Position numbers and translations under genes: made by a program. A DNA stretch of 64,000 bases. Origin: Marinifilum breve (GTDB lineage: Bacteria > Bacteroidota > Bacteroidia > Bacteroidales > Marinifilaceae). Of this stretch, positions 9,670 to 18,573 are shown piece after piece (positions within the stretch are counted from its first letter, which is position 1; the number at the start of each line of letters is the position of its first letter). The notes under the pieces were generated by a model, which was not told where the DNA came from, searched no databases, and worked only from the letters and a program-made list of their open reading frames with translations. Location: assembly GCF_003202155.1 (NCBI RefSeq), contig NZ_QFLI01000009.1, positions 1-64,000 of the forward strand, given 5' to 3'.

Positions 9670-12600
9670 ATGAGCACGAAATTTCCAGAATACAAGAATT
9701 TTGATCTTTCGCAGATCAATAAGGATATCTTAAAAGATTGGGAAGAAAACAAGACTTTTGAGAAGAGTTTGGAGACCCGTGAAGGTCATCCATCGTTTGT
9801 TTTCTACGAAGGACCTCCTTCGGCAAACGGAATGCCAGGTATTCACCACGTTATGGCTCGTGCACTTAAGGATATTGTATGTCGTTACAAAACTCTTAAG
9901 GGCTTTCAGGTGAATCGTAAAGCAGGTTGGGACACACACGGTCTTCCTGTAGAACTTGGTGTAGAAAAAGAACTGGGAATTACAAAAGAAGATATTGGTA
10001 CTAAGATTTCGGTTGATGAATACAACGAAGCTTGTAGAACCAATGTAATGAAGTACACTCGCGAGTGGGAGGATTTAACTTCTAAAATGGGTTACTGGGT
10101 GAATATGGAAGATCCATACATCACCTACGATAACCGTTATATCGAAACGCTTTGGTGGTTGTTGAAGCAATTGTTCGAAAAGGATTTGCTTTACAAAGGA
10201 TACACTATCCAGCCATTCTCACCTGCTGCAGGTACTGGTTTGTCAACGCATGAGTTGAACCAGCCAGGTTGTTACCGCGATGTTAAGGATACCACTGCAG
10301 TTGGTATGTTTAAAGTAGCTCGTGACGAAAAGAGTGAATTTTTATACGAAGGTATTGATTGTGATGCATACTTTATTGCATGGACAACTACTCCATGGAC
10401 ACTTCCTTCAAACACTGCTTTGGCTGTAGGTCCTAAGGTTGACTATGTAAGAGTTCGCACTTTCAATCCATATACAGGAATTCCATGTGTGGTGATTCTT
10501 GCAAAAGATTTGTTCTACAATTTCTTCGATAAGAAATATGAAGGACTTGAGTTGGGTGAATACAAGCCAGGAGACAAGCGCTTGACATTCAAAACTCTTT
10601 CTGAGCACAAAGGAACCGACTTGGAAGGAATTCGTTACGAACAATTGATGCCATTGGTAAAACCAGAAGGTGATGCTTTCCGCGTAATCCTTGGTGATTT
10701 CGTAACTACTGAAGATGGTACTGGTATTGTACACATTGCTCCAACTTTTGGTGCGGATGATGATAGAGTAGCAAAAGCAGCCAACATTTCTCCACTTATT
10801 CTTCGCGATAAGGAAGGTAAGATGCAGCCAATGGTTGATCGTACTGGTAAATTCTTCTTGATTGAAGATTTAGATCCTGAGTTTGTGAAGAATTATGTGA
10901 ATGTTGAAGCTTATGGCGAGTATGCAGGTCGCTTTGTGAAGAACGCTTACGATCCAAACTTAACAGAGAAAGATCCTACTTTAGATGTTGATATTGCAGT
11001 TTCTTTGAAAAAAGATAGCTTGGCATTTAAAGTTGAAAAGCATGTTCACAACTACCCACACTGTTGGAGAACTGATAAGCCTGTATTGTATTACCCATTG
11101 GATTCATGGTTTATCAAAACTACGAATGTTCGCGATCGCATGATCGAATTAAATAAAACCATCAACTGGAAACCTCAATCAACTGGTGAAGGTCGTTTCG
11201 GAAAATGGTTGGAAAACCTACAGGACTGGAACCTTTCTCGTTCTCGTTACTGGGGAACTCCACTTCCTATTTGGGTAAGTGAAGATCGTACAGAAATGAA
11301 ATGTATTGGTTCGGTTGCTGAGTTGAAAGCAGAGATTGAAAAATCAATCGAAGCAGGTTTCATGACTGAAAACATTTTGGCTGATTACGTTGAAGGAGAT
11401 AACAGCAAAGCGAATTACGAAAAATTCGACTTGCACCGTCCGTATGTTGATGGAGTATACCTTGTTTCTGAATCAGGTAAGAAATTGGTTCGTGAATTAG
11501 ACTTGATTGATGTTTGGTTCGATTCAGGTGCTATGCCATATGCACAGCAGCATTATCCATTCGAAAACAAAGAGGAATTCGATAAGTTGTTCCCTGCACA
11601 GTTTATTGCTGAGGGTGTTGACCAAACTCGTGGTTGGTTCTTTACACTTCACGCAATTGCAACTATGTGTTTCGATGGTGTTGCTTTCGAAAATATCATT
11701 TCTAATGGTTTGGTATTGGATGCAAAAGGAAACAAGATGTCTAAGCGTCTTGGAAATGCTGTTGATCCATTCGAAACTATCGAGAAATACGGTTCAGACC
11801 CATTGCGTTGGTACATGATTACAAATGCTCAACCATGGGATAACTTGAAATTTGATTTAGGTGGTGTTGAAGAAGTTCGTCGTAAATTCTTCGGTACACT
11901 TTATAATACATACTCATTCTTCCAGCTTTACGCTAACATCGATGGATTTAATTATTCAGATGCTGATATCAAGATGGAAGAGCGTCCTGAGATCGATCGT
12001 TGGATTCTTTCTCTTCTGAATTCATTGATTAAAGAAGTTGAAGAGTGTTACGAAGCTTACGAGCCAACTCGTGCAGGTAGAGCAATTCAGAATTTCGTGA
12101 ACGAAAATCTATCTAACTGGTACGTTCGTTTGTGTCGTAAAAGATATTGGGGTGGAGAGTATGATGCAGACAAGATTTCGGCTTACCAGACTCTTTACAA
12201 ATGTTTGGAAACCATTTCTGTCCTTGCATCTCCAATTGCTCCATTCTACATGGATCAGTTGTTTAAGGATTTGAATTCTGTAACTGGACGTTTCTCTGAA
12301 GAATCAGTTCACTTGGTTGATTTCCCTAAATACAATGAGGAAGAAATTGACAAAGCACTAGAGGAAAGAATGGACATGGCTCAGAAGATTTCTTCTATGT
12401 CGCTAGGATTACGACGTAAGGTGAAAATCCGTGTTCGTCAGCCACTTCAGAAGATCATGATTCCTATTTTGGATGAATCAATGGTTCCTCAGTTGGAAGC
12501 TGTTAAGAATATCATTCTTTCTGAAATTAATGTGAAAGAAATGGAATTCATTACTGATACTTCCGGAGTATTAGTGAAGAAGATTAAGCCAAACTTTAAG

Positions 12601-13110
12601 ACTTTAGGTCCTAAACATGGTAAAATCATGAAACAAATTGCAGCTGCTATTGGTCAAATGACTCAAGAAGATATCGTGGCATTTGAAAAGGCTGGAGCAT
12701 ACGCGATTACTGTAAATGAAGAGAATGTAGATCTTACTTTAGAGGATGTTGAAATCATTTCGGAAGACATTCCAGGATGGTTAGTTGCCAACGAAGGGAA
12801 ACTTACTGTGGCAATGGACGTAAACATTACCGATGAGTTGAGACAAGAAGGTATAGCTCGTGAATTTATCAACAGAATTCAAAATTTAAGAAAGGATAGC
12901 GATTTTGATGTTACTGATAAAATCAAACTTGAAATTATGATGCATGATTCTATCAATGATGCGGTACTTGCTCATAAAGAATACATTGGAAGTCAAACAT
13001 TGGCAGTAAGTGTTGAGTTGGTAGAAAAATTAGCAGAAAACGAAGCTAAGGCGGTAGAGATTGAACAAGGTGTAGAAAGCTTCATTAAGATTGAAAAAGT
13101 TAGTGAATAA
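9670..13110 (+). CDS. ileS: Isoleucyl-tRNA synthetase
   Basis: A class I aminoacyl-tRNA synthetase that charges tRNA-Ile. The HIGH-type motif reads GIHH at residues 57-60, after PPSANGMP. The second ATP motif is KMSKR at 689-693. The editing domain lies between, with WTTTPWTLPSNTA. The 1146-residue length and the C-terminal extension without an obvious zinc finger match the long eukaryotic/Bacteroidota-type IleRS rather than the 940-residue E. coli form. This type is often less sensitive to mupirocin, but that is a family generalisation. The -7-like element TATATTTG at 9625-9632 lies 38 bases before the start. The DksA-like gene follows 45 bases downstream. Confidence 0.97.
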   Translation: MSTKFPEYKNFDLSQINKDILKDWEENKTFEKSLETREGHPSFVFYEGPPSANGMPGIHHVMARALKDIVCRYKTLKGFQVNRKAGWDTHGLPVELGVEKELGITKEDIGTKISVDEYNEACRTNVMKYTREWEDLTSKMGYWVNMEDPYITYDNRYIETLWWLLKQLFEKDLLYKGYTIQPFSPAAGTGLSTHELNQPGCYRDVKDTTAVGMFKVARDEKSEFLYEGIDCDAYFIAWTTTPWTLPSNTALAVGPKVDYVRVRTFNPYTGIPCVVILAKDLFYNFFDKKYEGLELGEYKPGDKRLTFKTLSEHKGTDLEGIRYEQLMPLVKPEGDAFRVILGDFVTTEDGTGIVHIAPTFGADDDRVAKAANISPLILRDKEGKMQPMVDRTGKFFLIEDLDPEFVKNYVNVEAYGEYAGRFVKNAYDPNLTEKDPTLDVDIAVSLKKDSLAFKVEKHVHNYPHCWRTDKPVLYYPLDSWFIKTTNVRDRMIELNKTINWKPQSTGEGRFGKWLENLQDWNLSRSRYWGTPLPIWVSEDRTEMKCIGSVAELKAEIEKSIEAGFMTENILADYVEGDNSKANYEKFDLHRPYVDGVYLVSESGKKLVRELDLIDVWFDSGAMPYAQQHYPFENKEEFDKLFPAQFIAEGVDQTRGWFFTLHAIATMCFDGVAFENIISNGLVLDAKGNKMSKRLGNAVDPFETIEKYGSDPLRWYMITNAQPWDNLKFDLGGVEEVRRKFFGTLYNTYSFFQLYANIDGFNYSDADIKMEERPEIDRWILSLLNSLIKEVEECYEAYEPTRAGRAIQNFVNENLSNWYVRLCRKRYWGGEYDADKISAYQTLYKCLETISVLASPIAPFYMDQLFKDLNSVTGRFSEESVHLVDFPKYNEEEIDKALEERMDMAQKISSMSLGLRRKVKIRVRQPLQKIMIPILDESMVPQLEAVKNIILSEINVKEMEFITDTSGVLVKKIKPNFKTLGPKHGKIMKQIAAAIGQMTQEDIVAFEKAGAYAITVNEENVDLTLEDVEIISEDIPGWLVANEGKLTVAMDVNITDELRQEGIAREFINRIQNLRKDSDFDVTDKIKLEIMMHDSINDAVLAHKEYIGSQTLAVSVELVEKLAENEAKAVEIEQGVESFIKIEKVSE

Positions 13111-13155
13111 TCGATTTTTTGTTATCTTTAGAAAACGAATAAAACTATAGAAGCA

Positions 13156-13530
13156 ATGACAGAAAAGAAGCGATATACAGACGAGGAGTTACAAGGATTC
13201 AAAGAATTAATTAACTCTAAACTTGCGAAAGCCAAGAAGGATTACGATACATTAAAAGCTGTTATTTCTAACAGTTCAGGTAATGATATTGAAGATACAT
13301 CTCCAACTTTTAAAGTGTTGGAAGAAGGTGCATCTGTTCTTTCAAAAGAAGAAGCTGGCCGTTTGGCTCAGCGTCAGGCAAAGTTTATTTCTCATCTGGA
13401 AGGCGCTTTGATTCGAATCGAGAATAAAACGTATGGTATTTGTCGTGAAACAGGAAAGTTAATTTCACCTGAAAGATTACGTGCAGTACCACATGCAACT
13501 TTAAGTATCGAAGCTAAAAAGAAGCAGTAA
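13156..13530 (+). CDS. DksA/TraR-family regulator without the zinc-finger cysteines
   Basis: A 124-residue protein of the DksA/TraR family, whose members bind RNA polymerase through the secondary channel. A coiled-coil-forming region spans residues 5-90. The C-terminal part reads YGICRETGKLISPERLRAVPHATLS, with only one of the four zinc cysteines of classical DksA. This form is usual in Bacteroidota. It sits between ileS and lspA on the same strand, an arrangement I regard as common in the phylum. A terminator at 13551-13586 separates it from lspA. Confidence 0.85.
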   Translation: MTEKKRYTDEELQGFKELINSKLAKAKKDYDTLKAVISNSSGNDIEDTSPTFKVLEEGASVLSKEEAGRLAQRQAKFISHLEGALIRIENKTYGICRETGKLISPERLRAVPHATLSIEAKKKQ

Positions 13531-13550
13531 ACTATTCAACTTGAATATAG

Positions 13551-13586
13551 AAAATGATTGGAAGAGTATATTCTTCCAATCATTTT
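13551..13586 (+). terminator. Intrinsic terminator between the DksA-like gene and lspA
   Basis: AAAATGATTGGAAGA pairs with TCTTCCAATCATTTTT around a loop of about four bases. The T tract is weak (TTTTTGTTT). Confidence 0.75.
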
Positions 13587-13656
13587 TGTTTAGAAGTAAA
13601 GGTTTTCATTTCTTTAAAACCTGAAAACAAACGAATAAAACATTTAAAGTTAAGAT

Positions 13657-14271
13657 ATGTCGCTATTTAAAAAATCGGTAGCATTTATTGTTGTACTTCT
13701 GATCTTGGATCAGGCACTAAAAATTTGGATCAAAACCAATATGATGTTGGGAGAATCTTACCACATTTTTGGTGATTGGTTTCAAATCTATTTTATTGAG
13801 AACAATGGAATGGCCTTTGGAATGGAATTGGAAGGCGAATGGGGAAAAATGCTATTAAGTTTGTTTCGCATTATAGCAGTTTGCGGAATTGGCTGGTACT
13901 TGCTTGATATTTGTAAGAAAAAAGCACCTCTGGGATTGATTATTGCTATTTCGTTGATTTTTGCTGGTGCTATGGGGAATATTATCGATAGTGCTTTCTA
14001 TGGTATGGTATTTAATGATAGCTATTACCAGGTTGCTCAATTTTTGCCTGAAGGAGGTGGATATTCAAGTTTTCTGCACGGGAAAGTTGTTGATATGCTA
14101 TATTTCCCATTGGTAGAAGGAAATTTTCCTGATTGGTTTCCAATTTGGAAAGGTGAACACTTCGTTTTCTTCCGCCCGGTATTTAATATTGCCGATTCTT
14201 ACATCACCATTGGTGTTGCATTCATTTTGCTGTTTCAACGAAACTATTTCGTGAAAGAAGAAACTAACTAA
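13657..14271 (+). CDS. lspA: Lipoprotein signal peptidase II
   Basis: The inner-membrane aspartyl protease that removes signal peptides from diacylglyceryl-modified prolipoproteins. Four membrane segments are visible. The catalytic Asp pair lies in GAMGNIIDS and in FNIADSYITIG. NNGMAFGM is the N-terminal conserved motif. At 204 residues it is longer than E. coli LspA (164) because of an extra loop between segments 3 and 4, usual for Bacteroidota. The window holds at least seven lipoproteins that would need it. A terminator follows at 14292. Confidence 0.95.
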   Translation: MSLFKKSVAFIVVLLILDQALKIWIKTNMMLGESYHIFGDWFQIYFIENNGMAFGMELEGEWGKMLLSLFRIIAVCGIGWYLLDICKKKAPLGLIIAISLIFAGAMGNIIDSAFYGMVFNDSYYQVAQFLPEGGGYSSFLHGKVVDMLYFPLVEGNFPDWFPIWKGEHFVFFRPVFNIADSYITIGVAFILLFQRNYFVKEETN

Positions 14272-14291
14272 CGAGAAGATATTATAAATAG

Positions 14292-14317
14292 AAAAAGCCC
14301 TTTAAAGGGCTTTTTTT
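14292..14317. terminator. Bidirectional terminator after lspA
   Basis: AAAAAGCCC TTTA AAGGGCTTTTTTT is a near-perfect hairpin between convergent genes with T tracts on both strands. Confidence 0.88.
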
Positions 14318-14702
14318 ATGACTTGGCTTGTGCTGCTTTTCTTCTGCGCTGAGCTTTAAAATAATTAATCTGACTTCGTAAACTCCATATTCCACCAAGA
14401 ATAACTACAAGGAATATCCATTGTTTACGTCCCCAACCTGCATCTCCAAAAATTCCTTTCGAGAGCATTACAACAGCTGTAATTACCAATAAACTTGTTA
14501 GCAGAGCTGCAACATGACCTATGGCTGCATTTTCTTTTCTGATTCCAGGAGTACAAAAGAATAAGATTACACCAAAGAATAGTGGAATAAGTGCTGTGAA
14601 TTGCCAATCTCCTATTTCGTAGTACCTGGCAATAAAACCGAATGCTCCTGCCAATATTAGTATCAGCGAGTATACTTTGTTAATTTGATATGCTTCTTTC
14701 AT
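14316..14702 (-). CDS. Small membrane protein of unknown function
   Basis: A 128-residue protein with four predicted membrane helices (LILILAGAFGFIARYY, FTALIPLFFGVILFFC, VAALLTSLLVITAVVML and WIFLVVILGGIWSL) and a short basic C-terminal tail (KAQRRRKAAQAKS). I recognise no catalytic motif. It is monocistronic, convergent with lspA, and starts at 14702. A role in the inner membrane is all that can be said. Confidence 0.75.
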   Translation of the reverse strand: MKEAYQINKVYSLILILAGAFGFIARYYEIGDWQFTALIPLFFGVILFFCTPGIRKENAAIGHVAALLTSLLVITAVVMLSKGIFGDAGWGRKQWIFLVVILGGIWSLRSQINYFKAQRRRKAAQAKS

Positions 14703-14789
14703 ATTTGCTATTTTTATTTAGAAAAAATCTAAATACTAAAATACAAAAAGTCAGGAACATTCAAAATGAACTTGGCAATTCATTAAAAT

Positions 14790-14823
14790 AAGAAAGGCCG
14801 CCCTACTGGACAGCCTTTCTTGG
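14790..14823 (-). terminator. Intrinsic terminator of the coiled-coil lipoprotein gene
   Basis: On the minus strand GAAAGGCTGTCC pairs with GGGCGGCCTTTC, followed by TTATTTT. It lies 29 bases after the stop at 14852. Confidence 0.75.
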
Positions 14824-14851
14824 ACAACCTTAAAACTCAACCATGAATTGA

Positions 14852-15715
14852 TTATCGTACCGCAACTACTAAATACTTTGAAGATTTCCAGAATTCAGCT
14901 GGATCAAGTATGGTAATTCCTTCAACCGTATCGGTTCCCTCAACCTTATAAGAACCTGTTGGATGACTTGTTACCAAACTAATCTTCTTTCCTTTTACAG
15001 GAATCGTAGTAGTTTGCGTGATATCAATTTTTTTAAATTCACTTTCTTTAAAATCTTTGTTAAGAACTGCAGTTTTACCAATTCCGATGAATCCACCATC
15101 CTTAGTAATTACCTGCTTTTCTTTTAATTCTTTGCTAGTACCACAAACGTAATAACCAGTGTTAAGAGCAGCAGTTTTTTCTACAATCTCTTGAGTTTTG
15201 GTTTCGTTCTCGGTATTAAGTGCTAAAACAGTACCGTTTAATTCAGTTACCTTTCCATTTAAGTTTTCAACTTCGATGTTTAGTTTAGCAACTTTATCAT
15301 TTAATGCAATAATCTCAGTTTCTTTGGCTTCCAATTTTGTTTTTAAACGATCGGTAAGCTTGCGAAGCTTCGAGTTTTGATACCAGCTATTATTTAATTT
15401 CTTCTCTAAATCAGCAATTTTCTCTCTGTTTTGCTCTAATAAGTTATTGATTGAAGTAAGATCGCTAGCAATCTTTTGCTTCTGTGATTTATTAGGATTT
15501 TCAGAGTTTACTGATATAATTGTTTCCTTTTCTTTAATTATTTCAAGATTCTCTTCAATGGTATTTAAAGACTCAATAAAATCATTAATTGTAGAATCTT
15601 TTTGTTTTGCCATTGATGTTAGTTGCTGATTCTGCTCTCTTAGCTGTTTTAACTCTTTTTGGTTACATGCCACGAAAAATGGTAAAATCAACAATACTAA
15701 TACTAGACGTTTCAT
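14852..15715 (-). CDS. Coiled-coil lipoprotein
   Basis: A 287-residue protein with a lipoprotein signal peptide (FFVAC, lipid cysteine at 17). Residues 20-185 are a long coiled coil rich in Glu, Lys, Leu and Asn, with heptads such as VAKLNIEVENLNGKVTELNG. The C-terminal 100 residues form a beta-type domain (YYVCGTSKELKEKQ, GGFIGIGKTAVL, VTSHPTGSYKVEG). This layout is common in Bacteroidota, where some databases call such proteins Cbp1-family collagen-binding adhesins; I cannot verify that name. The protein is likely anchored to a membrane and exposed in the periplasm or at the surface. Confidence 0.75.
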   Translation of the reverse strand: MKRLVLVLLILPFFVACNQKELKQLREQNQQLTSMAKQKDSTINDFIESLNTIEENLEIIKEKETIISVNSENPNKSQKQKIASDLTSINNLLEQNREKIADLEKKLNNSWYQNSKLRKLTDRLKTKLEAKETEIIALNDKVAKLNIEVENLNGKVTELNGTVLALNTENETKTQEIVEKTAALNTGYYVCGTSKELKEKQVITKDGGFIGIGKTAVLNKDFKESEFKKIDITQTTTIPVKGKKISLVTSHPTGSYKVEGTDTVEGITILDPAEFWKSSKYLVVAVR

Positions 15716-15910
15716 ATAAATATATTTTAGAGATTAGGTTTCGCAATGTATGTTACTACTAGTATGTGAATATCGTGCCGAAAAGGACAAAAGTTTAATA
15801 AAAAGCAAACTGTCAATTGTAAGTTCCATTAAATCAAGTGTATTTGATTATGGTATTTATTTTGCATTTTTTATTAAGTAAGCAATTATGGGAAACGAAT
15901 TGGGGAATTA

Positions 15911-15969
15911 TTCCACACTTTTCGTGTAAATATTCCACATGTGTGGAAACAATTTGATTGTTCTACACA
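15911..15969. promoter_or_regulatory. TTCCACA-type operator sites upstream of the histidine kinase gene
   Basis: TTCCACA occurs at 15911 and again at 15933, 22 bases apart. The second copy forms the dyad TTCCACATGTGTGGAA (15933-15948). A weaker TTCTACACA is at 15961. They lie 67-125 bases before the start of the hybrid kinase. Only the remaining AT-rich sequence fills the rest of the 15716-16035 gap. Confidence 0.45.
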
Positions 15970-16035
15970 AGCTGTTTTACTTAGAAAAATCTTTTTTTAA
16001 CTTTACTATGTTGAGGTAAATAAGAAAGCGAACCT

Positions 16036-18573
16036 ATGAGTCCAGAGAAAAGAAGTAATATTAAAATAAAAGTTGTTCTAGGATACATTCTAGTATTCCT
16101 GGCCATTATAGCTTCATTATTTATAGCAAACAAAGCATACAACAAATTACTCGATTCAGTAGCTATTCTATCTAAACCCGATGCTGAAATTACAAGAATG
16201 AATCGGGTACTTACCAATTTATCAGAAGCAGAAAATAAGATCAGGGTTTATTCTTTAACCAGGGAAGAAAAGTTTCTAGCTAATTTCTATGAGAATATTA
16301 TTGAGATTCAGAATGATTTGGATTCGCTAAGAAAGTTTAGTCCCGATTCGGGTAGAGCCATTGTTTTGATAGATTCAATGAATTATTTGTTGGAAGAAAG
16401 AGCTGAGAAGTTGGAAAAGTTTGTGAAGTTGAAGCAGTCCAAAGAGCGAGTGAACCTTTCCCAAAATGCAATGAGGCAATTGAGTGAGGCTACAGATTCT
16501 GCAAAAACACAAATCAAAACCACAACCACCACAACCACCATTCTTGATACAGTAAAAACAGCAAAGAAGGTAAAACCCAAGAAAAACAATTTCTTTAATC
16601 GTTTATTGGGTAAAAAAGAAAAGGTAGATACCTTAGAAACTGTGATACAACGAACAGAAGTACAGGTGGATACTAGTTATTTACCTCAGTCGGATAGTTT
16701 GTTGATGAACTTGCAAAATCAGTTAGTAAGAGCGCAGGAAATTGAGAAGCTAAACAGAGAGATTGTTTATCGTGAAGAACTTCGCCTTGTTGAAGAAAAT
16801 ACACTCATATGGGATAAAATTAAGTTGTTGCTGAGGCAGCTGGAATCAGAAAGGTTTACTCAACTTCAGAAAGAATCTACTAAGGCGAAAGAAATTGCCA
16901 GTAATACCATTTCGATAATCTCCATTATTATTATTGTAGGATTTGTGTTGGGTATTTTATTCATCATTTTTATTCTAACCGATATCTCTAAGAGTAATTA
17001 TTATCGTTCTGAGTTAATTATAGCTAAAGGAAAAGCCGAAAAATTAGCGAAGGTAAAGGAAGATTTCCTGGCAACCATGAGTCATGAAATTAGAACCCCT
17101 TTGAATGCCATAATTGGCTTTACCAATCAGTTGAACAAAACCAATTTGGAAAAGAAGCAAAAGAATTTCGTGAGTGTTTTGAAAAGTTCATCCAAACATT
17201 TGCTTGGGTTGGTAAATGAAATACTTGACCTTTCTAAAATTGAAGCGGGTAAACTGCATGTTGAGAATATTAATTTTAATCCTCAGGCTTTGGTTTACGA
17301 GGTATATGATCTTTTAAAGGTAAATGCAAGCAGCAAAAACCTCAATTTCGAAATTGAATATAGCGGAGAAAATGATATACGCTTGTTGAGTGATCCTTTC
17401 CGCATCAAACAAATACTATTGAATTTAGGATCGAATGCCATAAAATTTACAGAGCAGGGACAAGTATTGATCAAAGCATCGGTAACCTCTAAAGGTGATG
17501 TATACTTGTTCGAGGTGGATGTTGAAGATACGGGAATTGGAATTGCTGAAGACAAACAAGAAAGTATATTCGAAGACTTTAGCCAGGCTGATTCTTTTTC
17601 GGCAAGAAAATATGGTGGCACTGGGTTGGGATTGGCCATAAGCAGACGATTGGCTGTTTTATTGGGAGGTGATTTATTTGTAGACAGTGAATTGGAGAAT
17701 GGGTCAACTTTTACATTAAGTTTGCCATTAAAAGAGGCTACAAAACCAGTTGCCGTGGAAGTTACGCAACAAGTAGTATCGATTTCGGAAGAGCTGAAAG
17801 ACAAACATTTCTTGATTGCCGATGATGACGATTACAGTTTACTATTGCTACAAACCATTTTTAACACATGGAATTTAAAAGCTGAATTTGTTGACAATGG
17901 AGAGAAAGCTTGGAACTTGATTCAGAAGAAGCATTACGATATGATTCTTACCGATATCCATATGCCTAAAATGGGAGGAATTGAACTCTGTCGTAAAGTG
18001 CGAGAACTGAATAATAACTACAAGGATATTCCAATTGTGGCACTAACTGCAAACGTGTTGGAATCTGATTTAAAACAATACATTGCGTCAGGAATGACTG
18101 AATGCTTGGTAAAACCGTTTGATGAAGAACTTTTGCGTTCGATGATAAGCGAACTTTTATTGGGAGAGTACGAACTTCAGCCAAAGATTAATGATATTGA
18201 TATCACTGCAATTGAAGATGAACCACTGTTTGACCTTTCTCAAATTAAGCAGTTTACCTCAGACGATCCAGAATTAATCAAACAGATTTTAAATCAGTTT
18301 ATAGATTCAGCCAGGGAAAATTTAAAAGCTCTACGCGAGGCAGCTGAAGCCAAAAATTACCTTGAAATAGGATCTATTGCTCATAAAATGTTGAGCTCTT
18401 TTAATCAGTTAAAAGTGGTGAGCGTTGCGCCATTGCTTAAGGAGTTGGAAGATTTATTGCATAAAAAATCCGAAGTTGTTGAATCTCCGGATTATATCAA
18501 TGAATTGGTTGATGAGGTAGAGCAGAACTCTCAAATTGTAATTTCATCAATTGCAGATGAAATTGTTGCTTAA
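16036..18573 (+). CDS. Hybrid sensor histidine kinase with receiver and Hpt domains
   Basis: An 845-residue membrane kinase. Two membrane helices (about residues 12-34 and 290-315) flank a mostly helical extracytoplasmic region holding a Thr-rich stretch and a basic stretch. HisKA follows, with MSHEIRTPLNAIIGFT (H350). HATPase_c has the N box (NLGSNAIKF), DTGIGI and GGTGLGLAIS. The receiver carries its phospho-acceptor Asp in TDIHMPKMGG (D640), and a C-terminal Hpt domain has IAHKM (H783). All phosphorelay residues are present. The gene is convergent with an NtrC-type regulator; the stops abut. That pairing suggests, but does not prove, that they form one pathway. The signal is unknown. Confidence 0.93.
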   Translation: MSPEKRSNIKIKVVLGYILVFLAIIASLFIANKAYNKLLDSVAILSKPDAEITRMNRVLTNLSEAENKIRVYSLTREEKFLANFYENIIEIQNDLDSLRKFSPDSGRAIVLIDSMNYLLEERAEKLEKFVKLKQSKERVNLSQNAMRQLSEATDSAKTQIKTTTTTTTILDTVKTAKKVKPKKNNFFNRLLGKKEKVDTLETVIQRTEVQVDTSYLPQSDSLLMNLQNQLVRAQEIEKLNREIVYREELRLVEENTLIWDKIKLLLRQLESERFTQLQKESTKAKEIASNTISIISIIIIVGFVLGILFIIFILTDISKSNYYRSELIIAKGKAEKLAKVKEDFLATMSHEIRTPLNAIIGFTNQLNKTNLEKKQKNFVSVLKSSSKHLLGLVNEILDLSKIEAGKLHVENINFNPQALVYEVYDLLKVNASSKNLNFEIEYSGENDIRLLSDPFRIKQILLNLGSNAIKFTEQGQVLIKASVTSKGDVYLFEVDVEDTGIGIAEDKQESIFEDFSQADSFSARKYGGTGLGLAISRRLAVLLGGDLFVDSELENGSTFTLSLPLKEATKPVAVEVTQQVVSISEELKDKHFLIADDDDYSLLLLQTIFNTWNLKAEFVDNGEKAWNLIQKKHYDMILTDIHMPKMGGIELCRKVRELNNNYKDIPIVALTANVLESDLKQYIASGMTECLVKPFDEELLRSMISELLLGEYELQPKINDIDITAIEDEPLFDLSQIKQFTSDDPELIKQILNQFIDSARENLKALREAAEAKNYLEIGSIAHKMLSSFNQLKVVSVAPLLKELEDLLHKKSEVVESPDYINELVDEVEQNSQIVISSIADEIVA

